Assembly: GCF_016702655.1 (NCBI RefSeq)
Contig: NZ_JADJDO010000011.1
Span: forward strand, 1 to 41,965
Length of the DNA: 41,965 nt
Origin: Ideonella sp.
GTDB taxonomy: Bacteria > Pseudomonadota > Gammaproteobacteria > Burkholderiales > Burkholderiaceae_C
Direction: 5' to 3'
A model generated the notes under the pieces. The model did not search any database. It saw only the letters and a list, made by a program, of their open reading frames with translations, and had not been told where the DNA came from. The translations under genes and the position numbers were made by a program. Every line of letters begins with the position of its first letter. Positions within the stretch are counted from its first letter, which is position 1. Of the stretch, positions 24,858 to 33,479 are shown piece by piece.

Positions 24858-26054
24858 ATGCGAAACACTGATCCGAACGCCCTCTCCGGTCACTCCCGCG
24901 AATCCGTCTCGCGCCGTCAGCTACTGGCGACCGCCACGACCTTGGGCGTGGCCCCGTGGCTGCTGTCAGCCCATGCCAGCAGCGGCGCCGCCGGAAGTGC
25001 GTCCCCCGTTCACCGCAACGCAGGGTCTCGGCGCAAGCTGGGCCCGATGGAGGTCTTCCCCATCGGGCTGGGCTGCCAGTGGCACCCGGGCCGCAGCCCC
25101 CAGGTGGTGAACGACCTGTACGCCAGCAGCACCGACCGGCAAGCGGCCATCGCCTTGATCCGCCGCGCGGTCGATTTGGGCGTGACACTGATCGACACCG
25201 CCGAGGTCTATGGTCCCTTCATGTCGGAAGAGATCCTCGGCGAGGCCCTCCAGGGCATTCGCGACCGTGTCGCCGTATCCACCAAGTTCGGCTTCGACGT
25301 CGACCCGCAGTCGGGCGCGCGGCGCGGCGGGCTGAACAGCCGCCCCGAACACATCCGGCAGGTCGTTGAGGCGCAGTTGCGGCGACTCCGAACGGATCGC
25401 ATCGACCTGCTGTACCAGCACCGCGTCGATCCGCAGGTGCCGATCGAAGACGTGGCCGGGACGATGAAGGATCTGATCGGCCAGGGCAAGGTGCGTCACT
25501 ATGGTTTGTCCGAACCGGGCCTGCAGACGGTCCGCCGCGCCCATGCCGTGCACCCGGTGGCGGTGATCCAGAATGAATATTCGATGCTGTGGCGCGGTCC
25601 GGAGGCGCAGGTGCTGCCGCTGTGCGAAGAGCTCGGCATCGGCTTCGTGCCCTGGAGCCCGTTGGGCATGGGTTTCCTCACCGGCACCGTCACCGCCAGG
25701 CGCCGGTTCGACGACCTTGACTTCCGCGCAAGCGTCCCGCGCTTCGCGCGCGATGCCTTGCCGGACAACATGCCCTTGGTGGCGTTGGTACAGACCTGGG
25801 CGCGCCGCAAGAACGTCACGCCGGCCCAGATCGCACTCGCCTGGCTGACCGCCCGCAAGCCCTGGATCGTGCCCATCCCTGGCACCACAGACGTGGCGCA
25901 TCTGGAAGAGAACGTCGCCGCCGCGTCGATCTCGTTCAGCGCCTCCGAGCTGCAGGAGCTGGACACCGCCCTGGCGGCGATCCCCATCCGGGGTGCGCGC
26001 CTCTCGCCACCCGTCTTGGGGGCCACTGGTGTCGAGGCACCGCTGAAGCGGTGA
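24858..26054 (+). CDS. Tat-exported aldo/keto reductase
   Basis: A 398-residue AKR with an N-terminal twin-arginine signal (ESVSRRQLLATATTLGVAPW). The barrel starts at RRKLGPMEVFPIGLGCQ. The tetrad is Asp and Tyr in TLIDTAEVYGPFMSEE, Lys in AVSTKFGFDVD and His in LLYQHRVDPQVP. The cofactor end is PWIVPIPGTTDVAHLEEN. The family is the YajO/IolS-like branch. An AGGAGA site precedes ATG 24858. Periplasmic export of a nicotinamide-dependent enzyme is unusual, because Tat can carry a folded protein with bound cofactor but NADPH is not regenerated there. It is co-transcribed with the cytoplasmic AKR. Confidence 0.9.
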   Translation: MRNTDPNALSGHSRESVSRRQLLATATTLGVAPWLLSAHASSGAAGSASPVHRNAGSRRKLGPMEVFPIGLGCQWHPGRSPQVVNDLYASSTDRQAAIALIRRAVDLGVTLIDTAEVYGPFMSEEILGEALQGIRDRVAVSTKFGFDVDPQSGARRGGLNSRPEHIRQVVEAQLRRLRTDRIDLLYQHRVDPQVPIEDVAGTMKDLIGQGKVRHYGLSEPGLQTVRRAHAVHPVAVIQNEYSMLWRGPEAQVLPLCEELGIGFVPWSPLGMGFLTGTVTARRRFDDLDFRASVPRFARDALPDNMPLVALVQTWARRKNVTPAQIALAWLTARKPWIVPIPGTTDVAHLEENVAAASISFSASELQELDTALAAIPIRGARLSPPVLGATGVEAPLKR

Positions 26055-26139
26055 TGCCAGTTTCGATCAGATTGGCGTGCACGTCCGAATCGTTGAGCGG
26101 CCGCTGATGCAGTTCGGAGCGATCGGGGTGGTTGGAGTC

Positions 26140-26384
26140 GCCGTGCGGGGGCCGCGCATGTGCGCCAACGCGCCGGTCAACCCGCCGCTGCCGGAAGCGA
26201 AGGCCGGCAACACGATCACGCTCGAAGGCCGGACGCTCGAAGTGCGCGTGCTCGAGATTCGCTCGCCAAGGCCGCCAACGCCGCCGCGCTGATCGAGGCC
26301 ATGAAGACCGCCTACCCGAACGCGGGCCTGATGGTGGCACTCGACATCGGTGCCAAGGTCAACAAGGGCGAGATGAAGTGGTGA
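26140..26384 (+). pseudogene. Metallo-beta-lactamase-fold hydrolase with internal deletion (right copy)
   Basis: A short N-terminal piece (ANAPVNPPLPEAKAGNTITL, EGRTLEVRVLEI) is fused, with a frame change near 26262, to the extreme C-terminus (KAANAAALIEAMKTAYPNAG, LMVALDIGAKVNKGEMKW, stop 26384). About 400 bases of the gene, including the zinc-binding core, are missing. It keeps the natural C-terminal end that the left copy at 20.1-20.5 kb has lost by a frameshift. Confidence 0.75.
26265..26384 (+). repeat. Direct repeat of an MBL gene 3' end, right copy
   Basis: This is the partner of 20377-20490, in the same orientation about 5.9 kb away. Only a few substitutions occur in the first 80 bases. 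Confidence 0.8.
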
Positions 26385-26394
26385 GCGGCTCAGT

Positions 26395-26690
26395 CCTTCG
26401 ACCGCATGCCGAAGGGCTGCCTCGGCGGCCCGTCGGCAGCCGCAGCATCAGGGTCAGCGGATGCGCGTTCGAGGGCTGGAAGCCATAGTGCGCGTCGAAC
26501 TGTTTGGCCCGATCGCCCAGGGCGTGGACCAGGAGTGCGCGAACCCCGGCGTCGTCGACAACGGTGATCGCCGCCGAAGCCACTCGTCCAACGATGTCTC
26601 GCCGCATGCGAAGGCGTCGAGCCGATGCGCGGATGTGAGCGGCTCGGGCTGGGCCGGGACGAGGCTCAAGCAGACCGGCCTCGACGGGCG
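26395..26690 (-). pseudogene. TacT-like GNAT toxin remnant with internal deletion
   Basis: The N-terminus typical of TacT/GNAT toxins (EPLTSAHRLDAFACGETSLD, EWLRRR) is joined directly, with a frame change near 26575, to the C-terminal end of the same family (GVRALLVHALGDRAKQF, YGFQPSNAHPLTLMLRL). The middle with the acetyl-CoA-binding loop is gone, so the product cannot be active. Such toxins acetylate aminoacyl-tRNA and are paired with a ribbon-helix-helix antitoxin. No antitoxin gene is visible in 26691-26806, which shows nothing recognisable. Confidence 0.7.
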
Positions 26691-26806
26691 CGCTTCTTGA
26701 CCTCGGCACCCGACTTCCACGGCGCCTGGCACGGCGAGTCGCGGCGAACTGAACGACTGCGAACGGCTCGCGAACTCGTCTCCGATGAAGGCCCGAGTCG
26801 AACGGG

Positions 26807-28080
26807 TCAGACGGCGTCCGGCGGCGCGTCGCGAAAGAACGACGGCGGTAGCATGGCTCGCTCGAGCATCTCGATGCTGCGCTGCTCGACGCCGCGTTGG
26901 ATGAAGAACTCGCGCCAGCCGCGGACGACGGCGAGCATCCCGTCGATCAGCGCCTGCGCCTCTTCCTTCGTCAATCCGAACACGTCGCACCGGGACAGGA
27001 TGTTGTAGAGGCTGGCGGCTCGCCCGAACCGGCCGACTTCGAGAGCCAGGTCGCGACGTTCGAGTGAGACCAGCGGCACTGGCAGGATGTCGTAGGCGGG
27101 CGATAGGCGCCAGCCACCCTTTTCGTGCAGCAGCGCGTGATTGCGAGGGTGGTCGTCGTTGTTGGTGACCATGGCGTTGAACACCATGCGAAGGAACAGT
27201 TCGCGGCGGTCGTCATTGCTCTTGACGGACCAGCGCCGAAGTTCATCGGCCAGCAACAGGTACGACCACCGGTCGCGGCCAAGGTAGCCGTCCTCGGCGT
27301 CGATCACCGTCAGGCCCGACACGAGCCCGTAGCGCCGGTAGGCGTTGGCATCCGGGTTCCATTCGCGGTCGAAGCGGTCGAGCATGAGGGTGTCGCGCCC
27401 GCCGACGGGCTCAAGGCGTGCGCCACAAACTCGAAGGCCGGTGGCGCGCGCAAGCTCCAGCGTCGCGTATTCGATCCGCTGCATGTTGTGCCGGTCGGCT
27501 TTTTCCGGCAGTTTGGCCAACCAGATCTTGTGGTTGTCTTCGACCGTCACCTTGGGTCTTGCGCCGCCCATGCTCGTGCCGGGTTCGAGTTCCTCGAGGA
27601 CCTCGTGGGGGAGCCGCCCGTCTGCTTCGAGCTTCTCGGCGGCTTCGATCAGGGCAGCCAACTGGTGGGTGCGATTGAAAGGTCGCCTCGGAGCAGGCGG
27701 CGTCGCGGTTGGTCCGAAGCTCAGGTTGCCGGCGCCATCGTCGGGCCCGTTGAGCAGGTACTCCACTTCCTGGATGTCCGCTTCGGGGCGCTGCAGCTTG
27801 GCCTGGATGACTCGGCGACCCCATGCGTCCGGGCTGGCGTCGCGAACGGCACGGGGATGCCCTTGAGCTTCGTGAACTTGCGCGGGCGCGTCGACAGGGG
27901 CAGGTGGAATGGGTCCAGGGCCACCACCTCCGGCCGTTCGAGATACCGCTTGCCGTACGTGAGGGTGCCTTCAAAGGCGCCCGCGCCAACGGCACGCACC
28001 TTGAGGTGCGCACATGGCACGGTCTCCATTGTCCCGGGAAGCTGGATGTAGACGTAGCAGGCTTGTTCGTCGTCGGTCAT
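26807..28080 (-). CDS. hipA: HipA-type serine/threonine kinase toxin, frameshifted
   Basis: About 425 residues after repair. The N-subdomain begins MTDDEQACYVYIQLPGTMET. One net base is lost near 27842, where PFA is followed by DASPDAWGRRVIQAKLQRPE in another frame. The kinase core carries the P-loop-like GTSMGGARPKV, EYATLELARATGLRV, the catalytic NAMVTNNDDHPRNHAL and the metal-binding LSPAYDILPVPL. HipA kinases phosphorylate aminoacyl-tRNA synthetases and arrest growth unless HipB is bound. It starts three bases after the repaired hipB stop. The single lesion leaves the kinase motifs intact, so function is possible if it is a sequence error. Confidence 0.85.
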
Positions 28081-28083
28081 CGG

Positions 28084-28421
28084 TCAGAAATCGTTGTCGC
28101 TGTCGACCGGGCGGCGCACGCGCTTGGGCCGGCGAGCGGCCTCCAGGATCTTCCGTGCTCGTCAGCCTCGGGGTCGGCAAGCGCAACGGCAGTGTTGAGC
28201 AGGCCCAGCTTCCAGAGCACGGTGAAGGCGGTGGTGACGGTCGCGCCCGATGCACCCTTCTCGAGGGTGTAGAGCGTTTTGCGAGTGATGCCGCAGGCTT
28301 GCGCCAACTCCGCTTGGCTCAGGCCGCGGCGGATGCGAGCGAGTCGGACGTTTTCGCCCAGTCGCTGTACTGCGGACGTGACCTCCAGCGGAGTTGTGGC
28401 AGCAGCCATTGCGCTACCCAT
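28084..28421 (-). CDS. hipB: HipB-type XRE antitoxin/repressor, frameshifted near the end
   Basis: A small XRE-family DNA-binding protein. The helix-turn-helix is RLARIRRGLSQAELAQACGI with TRKTLYTLEKG, followed by VTTAFTVLWKLGLLNTAVAL. One base is missing near 28160 (DEHG-KILEAARRPKRVRRP should follow), and the repaired frame ends VDSDNDF with the stop at 28084, four bases before hipA. Two starts are possible, 28421 (MGSAM) and 28409 (MAAATT). I give the first, but the second matches the family better and would leave the GGGTA operator half-site untranslated. It neutralises HipA and represses its own operon. Confidence 0.85.
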
Positions 28422-28451
28422 AAATGCTACTTGAAGGGTAGTAATTTACCC
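28414..28451. promoter_or_regulatory. Probable HipB operator
   Basis: Three GGGTAG/CTACCC-type half-sites occur: CTACCC at 28414-28419, GGGTAG at 28436-28441 and TTACCC at 28446-28451. They form a 16-bp dyad (GGGTA-N6-TACCC) and a wider CTACCC-N16-GGGTAG pair in an AT-rich patch directly upstream of hipB. Autoregulation by HipB at such dyads is known. The assignment here is by position and symmetry. The rest of 28452-28557 shows only a GC-rich palindrome (CCCCGCGGGG). Confidence 0.6.
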
Positions 28452-28557
28452 ATCAGTTTGGCTCATGTCAACCCGCGTTCAGGAACGGCCGGTTCGGGCG
28501 CGTCTCTTGAGGAAACGCAAGGCCGCCCGAAGTTTTCTCAACCCCGCGGGGGGCCGC

Positions 28558-30668
28558 TCAGGCTGTTCTGAGTGCGCCGACCCGTATGCGGCCATCGACC
28601 GCGCACACCGAATCTGCGAACGCGAGCACCGGGTTGAGGTCGAGTTCCTCGATCTCCGGCAGTTCGGCGAGCATCATCGACAGGCGCTGGATAAGCTCGA
28701 CGAGCGCGCGCTTGCACAGCGCCGGGCGGCCGCGAACGCCGTCGAGCAGGGCCGCGGCGCGGATTGCCGTGAGCATGCCCTGCGCCTGCGGCGCGCTCAC
28801 GGGGCAGAGGCGAAACACCACGTCTCCGAGCACTTCGACATGCACGCCGCCGAGGCCGAACATCAGCATGTGCCCGAGCCCTGCGGCGCGCGTCGCGCCG
28901 ACGATCAGTTCCTGGCCGCCGGGGACGAATTTCTGCACCTGGAAGCGCAGCGCCCCGAGGTGGCCGAGGCGACCCTGCATGTCGCTCACCGCTGCACGCA
29001 CGGCCTGCGCGTCGGCAAGGTCGATCGCGACGCCGCCGACATCGCTCTTGTGGCTCGCCGCCTCGGCATCGACCTTGACGACGACCGGGTAGCCGATGCT
29101 TTGCGCGGCTCTCGCGGCGCTCTCGGCGTCGTCGACGACCACGCTCGCGGCCATCGGGATGCGGTAGCAGCCGAACAGCGCCGCCACCTCGCCGGCGCCA
29201 AGTTGGCTGCGCCCGGCGCGCAGCGCCGATTCGACGATGCTGCGCGCACGCCTTGCGTCGACGTCGTCGAACACTTTCGGCGCAGCCTGCGGGCGCGCGC
29301 GCAGGCGCCGGTAGCGATCGAGCGCGGCGAGGGCTCGCGCGGCCTCGCTCGGGTAGGCATAGCAGGGCACGCCGCCATCGACCAGCAGGCGCTGCGTGGC
29401 CCGAAAGCGCTCTTGCGTCAGGTCGGTCATCAGGTTGCACACGATCGGTTTGCTGCGCTTCCTCGCCGCGGCGACGATCTCGCGCGCGATCGCCTGCGTG
29501 TCGGTAAACGACGGCGTGACGAAGTTCAGGTACAGCGCGTCGATGTCGGGGTCGTCCTGCAGCACCTCGATCGCGGCGCGGAAGTGTTCGGCCCCGGCGG
29601 TGGCAACGACGTCGACCGGGTTGGTGAGCGCCGCCTGCGGCAGCAACGCGCCGCGCAGCCTCTCGACCGACACTGCCGACAGCGGCGGCACTTCCAGCCC
29701 CTCGGCGACGAGCGCGTCGGTGGCGATCACCGCCGGCCCGCCGGTGTTGGCCAGGATGGCGACGCGCGGTCCGCGCGGGATGGGCTGGGTCGCAAACGCC
29801 AGCGCGGCGCGCACGAGCTCGCCCTCGTCGCGGAACGACAGGATGCCGGTCTTCTCGAAGATGAGTTCGGTCGCGATGTCGACGCCGGCCAGCGAGCCGG
29901 TGTGCGACGACGCAGCCTTGGCGCCCTGTTCGGTGCGCCCGGCCTTCATCGCCAGCACCGGCTTGCGCGCCGCCACGTCGCTCGCGACTTCGAGAAACTC
30001 GCGCGGGTCGGCAAAGCCCTCGGTGTAGAGCACGACCGCGCGCGTCGCCTCGTCGTCGCCCCAGTAGCGCAGGATCTCGGCGATCGACACGTCGCAGGCG
30101 TTGCCGTTGGAGGCGTACATGCGCAGGCCCACGCCGGTGTCGGCAAGCCCCTGCAGGATCAGGCCGCCAACGCCGCCGCTGAGCGCCGCGAGCGAAATCG
30201 CGCCCGCCTGCGGCATCGTGTTGGTGAAGTTGCAGTAGGCGCGATGCGCGGCATCGGTGTTGATCGTGCCCTGGCAGTTGGGCCCGAAGACGCGGATGCC
30301 GTAGCGCCTGGCCTCGGCCATGAAGGCCTGCTGCAGGCGCGCGCCCTCTGCGCCCACCTCGTTGAATCCGGCCGAGTTGATGATCACCGCCTTCACGCCC
30401 TTCTCTCGCCGCACTGCGCCATCACGCCGGGCACCTGCTCGGCGGCGACGATGATGTGCGCCAGGTCCACCGGACCCGGGATCGCGGCCACGCTGGCGTA
30501 GGCCGCAAGGCCGCGAATCTCGCTCGCGCTCGGGTGCACCGGGTAGATGGCGCCGGTATAGCCGAAGGCCTGCAGGTTGGCGATCACCGAGTGGCCGACC
30601 GCATGCTCGCGCGCCGACGCGCCGACAACGGCCACCGCGCGCGGCTTGAAGAAGGCGTCGAGGGTCAT
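28558..30668 (-). CDS. ADP-forming acyl-CoA synthetase (fused alpha/beta subunits), frameshifted
   Basis: About 703 residues after one base is restored near 30405 (MAQCGE then KGVKAVIINSAGFNEV). Domain order: CoA-binding Rossmann fold (MTLDAFFKPRAVAVVGASA), succinyl-CoA ligase-like domains with the phospho-His loop KAASSHTGSLAGVD, and a C-terminal ATP-grasp (IGYPVVVKVDAEAASHKSDV, KFVPGGQELIVGATRAAGLG). Such enzymes interconvert acyl-CoA + ADP + Pi and acid + ATP, so they can conserve energy from CoA thioesters or activate acids. ATG 30668 overlaps the stop of the dehydratase-like gene (ATGA), showing tight coupling. It ends 137 bases before hipB. Confidence 0.87.
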
Positions 30669-31912
30669 ACACGCTCCAGCAACTGCTCGACAAAGGCCTC
30701 GACGTTGATCTTGGTCTGCTCGTCGGAGACGCAGCGCAGGTCGTTGAGGTCGCCCGACAGCACCAGCGCGGGCACGCCTGTCTGCGCCTCCAGCCGCTGC
30801 GGCATGCCGTAGCGGTTGTTCGAGTTGTAAGGGCAGGTCTTGGCGTCGTGGTAGATGATGCCGTCGATCTCGAAGCGATCCAGCATGTTCTTCAGGTAGG
30901 CCTGCTTGTAGTCTTCGGCGCGGACGATGAAGAGCTCGAGATAGGCGCGCGCCATGCTGCGAAACGGGTCCTGGCCGTCGAAGGCCGGAAAGACCCAACT
31001 GCTGCAATAGGTCGACGCCAGCACGCTCGCGCGCAGCGAGGCGAACATCTCCGAGTGCTGGCGCAAGCGCCCCCAGACCGGCATGCCCTCCCAGTACAGG
31101 CGCAACTGCTCGCCGTCGACCGCGCCCACGCCATCGGCAACGCGCTGGCGCAGCTCGGCCAGCAGCAGCTCGTAGTAGTCGATCGCTTCCTGCGTGCCGC
31201 GCAGGCACACGGCCGGCCCCATGTGGATCGTGCCGTCGAAGAAGGTCAGCGGCGTGGGCCGGTTGCGCGCCGTCTCGAGCACGTCGCCCCACAACTGGCT
31301 GCAGCGGCGCGAGAGCGCCACCGTCTCGCGCAGGCGGTCGATGTCGAGCCTGGCGCCGGCCACCGCCTCGAGCGTCGGCACCAGTGCCTCGATCTGGCGT
31401 GCAACGTCATCGACCAGGCCTTCGCTCACGTCGACCACGTTCTTCGGGCTCGAGATCCCGATCGCCGGGACCTTGAGCTCCTTGGCGTACCAGTTGAACC
31501 AGTCCTGCACGTCGCGGCACTGGTTGGTGTTGTAGACCAGCACGTCGGGCTTGGGCACCGAGGCGATGCCCGGATAGGCCTTGGACAGCGGCGTCGACTT
31601 CTTCAGGTAGGAGCCGATGTCGGAGGTCAGGTAGGAGCAGATGTCGGGCGAATAGCCGACCGCATTCGCCTCCGGGATCAGATCGGTCGAGTAGCGCGTC
31701 GAGCCGAGCATGGCGCCGTGGTTCTCGGGGAAGTGCACCGCAAACCCCATCGCGCGCAGCAGCTCGGCCGGCCCGACGCTGGTGCACCACGCCACCTTGC
31801 GGCTGCCCGTCGTGGCGGCCTCGTTCAGGCCGTAGAAGTAGTCGGACATGATGCGCGCCATCTGTTCGGTGGCGCGGATCTTCTTGCGTGCGGGCGGGTT
31901 GCTGGTGGTCAT
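30665..31912 (-). CDS. HgdB/BcrB-type 2-hydroxyacyl-CoA dehydratase family subunit
   Basis: A 415-residue iron-sulfur protein of the HgdB/BcrB/FldB superfamily. Landmarks: KVAWCTSVGPAELLRAMGFA near residue 40, CSYLTSDIGSYLKK, NTNQCRDVQDWFNWYAKEL, FFDGTIHMGPAVCLRGTQEA and the C-terminal KTCPYNSNNRYGMPQ with VPALVLSGDLND. Several of its cysteines could ligate a 4Fe-4S or double-cubane cluster. ATG 31912 gives the standard start, two bases after the activator stop; the frame is open far upstream only as antisense shadow. In the family it receives very low-potential electrons from the ATPase activator. Only one such subunit is encoded here, whereas dehydratases and class I reductases use two. Confidence 0.88.
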   Translation of the reverse strand: MTTSNPPARKKIRATEQMARIMSDYFYGLNEAATTGSRKVAWCTSVGPAELLRAMGFAVHFPENHGAMLGSTRYSTDLIPEANAVGYSPDICSYLTSDIGSYLKKSTPLSKAYPGIASVPKPDVLVYNTNQCRDVQDWFNWYAKELKVPAIGISSPKNVVDVSEGLVDDVARQIEALVPTLEAVAGARLDIDRLRETVALSRRCSQLWGDVLETARNRPTPLTFFDGTIHMGPAVCLRGTQEAIDYYELLLAELRQRVADGVGAVDGEQLRLYWEGMPVWGRLRQHSEMFASLRASVLASTYCSSWVFPAFDGQDPFRSMARAYLELFIVRAEDYKQAYLKNMLDRFEIDGIIYHDAKTCPYNSNNRYGMPQRLEAQTGVPALVLSGDLNDLRCVSDEQTKINVEAFVEQLLERV

Positions 31913-31914
31913 CT

Positions 31915-32763
31915 TCAGTCTCCTGTGGTGTGCGCGGCGCTCGTCTCGCCGGACGCTGCGGCCTCGCCGTCGATGGCGTGCAGCGCGGCGCCGACGGCGC
32001 CGACGAGCTGCGGAAATTCGGCCAGCCGCACCGGCCTTTCGATCATCTCGGCCGTCATCGCGACGAGATAGGCGTTGTGGGCCACGACGCCGCCGGTCAT
32101 CACGACCTGCTCGGTCAGCGAGTCCATCTCGAGCACGCGCCGGATCATCGAATAGAAGATGCCCTTGACGATGTCGCTCACCGGGCGCCCGGCGCGGATG
32201 TTCTCGAGCACCTCGGTGGCCGAGAACACGGTGCAGAAGCTCCCCAGCTTGATCATTCCGGTGGCTTCGCGCGCGAGCGCGTTCATGGTCTCGAGCGAGA
32301 CGTCGAGGCGGTTGGCCATCTCCTCGAGGAAGGCACCGGTGCCGGCCGCGCACTTGCGGTTCATCTTGAACGACAGGCGCCGGCCGGCGGCGTCGATCTT
32401 GACGACCTTGTTGTCCTGGCCGCCGATGTCGATGATCGTGATCGCCTCGGGGAAGTAGTGGTAGGCCCCGCGCGCCAGGCAGCCGATCTCGGTCTTGGTC
32501 TGCTCGGTGATGAAGGCGACGTTGCCGCGCCCGTAGCCGGTGGAGACGGCGTTCGCGATGTCGCCCTGCTGCGCGCCCGCCATCGCGAGGGCAGCATCCA
32601 GGCAGGCCTTGGCGGTGAGCGTGAAGTCGATGCCCGACTTGCGCACCGCATGGCCGAGCAGGCGGCCCTGCGCATCGATGACCGCCACCTTGGTGCGCGA
32701 GGCACCGAGGTCGAGGCCGACGTACAAGGGGCCGCCAGAAGGGCTCAGGGACAAGGTGCTCAT
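31915..32763 (-). CDS. BadF/HgdC-type ATPase activator of the dehydratase
   Basis: A 282-residue ASKHA-fold ATPase. The phosphate loops are YVGLDLGASRTKVAVIDA and TIIDIGGQDNKVVKIDA. The two cysteines that bridge the homodimer's 4Fe-4S cluster are in RKCAAGTGAFLEEMANRL and LGSFCTVFSATEV. The final motif is QVVMTGGVVAHNAYL. It couples ATP hydrolysis to injection of one electron into the partner protein encoded two bases downstream. The enzyme class is strongly oxygen-sensitive, so expression under anaerobic or microaerobic conditions is expected. It is probably the first gene of a three-gene operon whose promoter region has been replaced by mobile-element and oxygenase debris. Confidence 0.9.
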   Translation of the reverse strand: MSTLSLSPSGGPLYVGLDLGASRTKVAVIDAQGRLLGHAVRKSGIDFTLTAKACLDAALAMAGAQQGDIANAVSTGYGRGNVAFITEQTKTEIGCLARGAYHYFPEAITIIDIGGQDNKVVKIDAAGRRLSFKMNRKCAAGTGAFLEEMANRLDVSLETMNALAREATGMIKLGSFCTVFSATEVLENIRAGRPVSDIVKGIFYSMIRRVLEMDSLTEQVVMTGGVVAHNAYLVAMTAEMIERPVRLAEFPQLVGAVGAALHAIDGEAAASGETSAAHTTGD

Positions 32764-32832
32764 TGCTTCGCGGGCTGCCGCAACCGTTGGAGTGCCGTTG
32801 TTCCGAGACTAGGCGCGGGCGCGCGCTTCGCG

Positions 32833-33030
32833 CTAGCCGCGGCTGGCAACGCTCGTCCGATTCGGGCAGAAATCTGGGCAGCCCTGCAGCAGCCGGCGCA
32901 GCATGACGATGCCCTTGTCCGAGGTGACCAGGTGCTCCTCCGAATGCTCGGCAATCACGCCCTGGCCGACCATCGCCTCGACACCGTTCGGGTACAGGCG
33001 GTGTTCCTCCTCGCTCATTTCCTCCCACAG
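32833..33030 (-). pseudogene. C-terminal remnant of a Rieske-type ring-hydroxylating oxygenase
   Basis: About 60 residues on the minus strand (EEEHRLYPNGVEAMVGQGVI, then HLVTSDKGIVMLRRLLQ) resemble the end of aromatic oxygenase large subunits, where a SD-K/R-G-I-ML-RR-LL helix is common. No Rieske or mononuclear-iron motif remains. It abuts the IS91-type transposase fragment on the other strand near 33030. The identification rests on one short helix pattern. Confidence 0.4.
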
Positions 33031-33475
33031 CTTGCCAAGCTGCTCAAGCGAGTCTTTGATCCGGACCTCGAGCACTGCCCGAACTGCGGCGGCGAGCTCA
33101 AGATCATCGCCGCGATCCTGGAGCGGCCGGTGATCGAGAAGATCCTCACGCACCTTGGACTGCAGGCCCGTGCGCCGCCACGCTCACCTGCGCGTGAACA
33201 GGCCCTGCAGGCGGCCTGAGCGCAGTCAACCACCGTCGATCGAGCGACCCGGCACCGTGGGTCGCAGGGGTCGCCTGAGTCCGAGGGTTTTCGGGCCGGG
33301 GGCAATGCGGCCGCGTCGCATGGGTAAACCCGCAGACGAGCGCTGTGCTGGGCGCGTGCGCCCGGGTTCATCGCCGCTCGGCGGCTACCGTCGTTCACAA
33401 GAACCGCATTCGGAGCCTCGACAGACGGGCCCGACTACCCCTTCGTCACGGAAATAGGGCCTTTGAACGAACCAT
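33027..33475 (+). mobile_element. IS91-family transposase 3' end and terminal region (remnant)
   Basis: The plus strand reads LAKLLKRVFDPDLEHCPNCG, GELKIIAAILERPVIEKILT, HLGLQARAPPRSPAR, stop at 33219. This is the zinc-binding C-terminus of Y2/IS91-type transposases (CPNCGG, PVIEKILTHL). The catalytic HUH and tyrosine parts are absent. The following 250 noncoding bases, ending around TTTGAACG at 33462-33469, look like the transposon's terminal segment. The element is cut on its 5' side, at the junction with the oxygenase remnant. Confidence 0.7.
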
Positions 33476-33479
33476 CCTC

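Noticed and set aside
28465..30501. 678-codon open frame on the plus strand
   Set aside because: It is fully antisense to the acyl-CoA synthetase, which has clear family motifs. The translation is His/Arg/Ala-rich with no domain. A GC-rich shadow.
31888..33219. 443-codon plus-strand frame read as one gene
   Set aside because: Only the last 60 codons (from about 33027) have family similarity, to the IS91-type transposase end. The rest is antisense to the ATPase activator.
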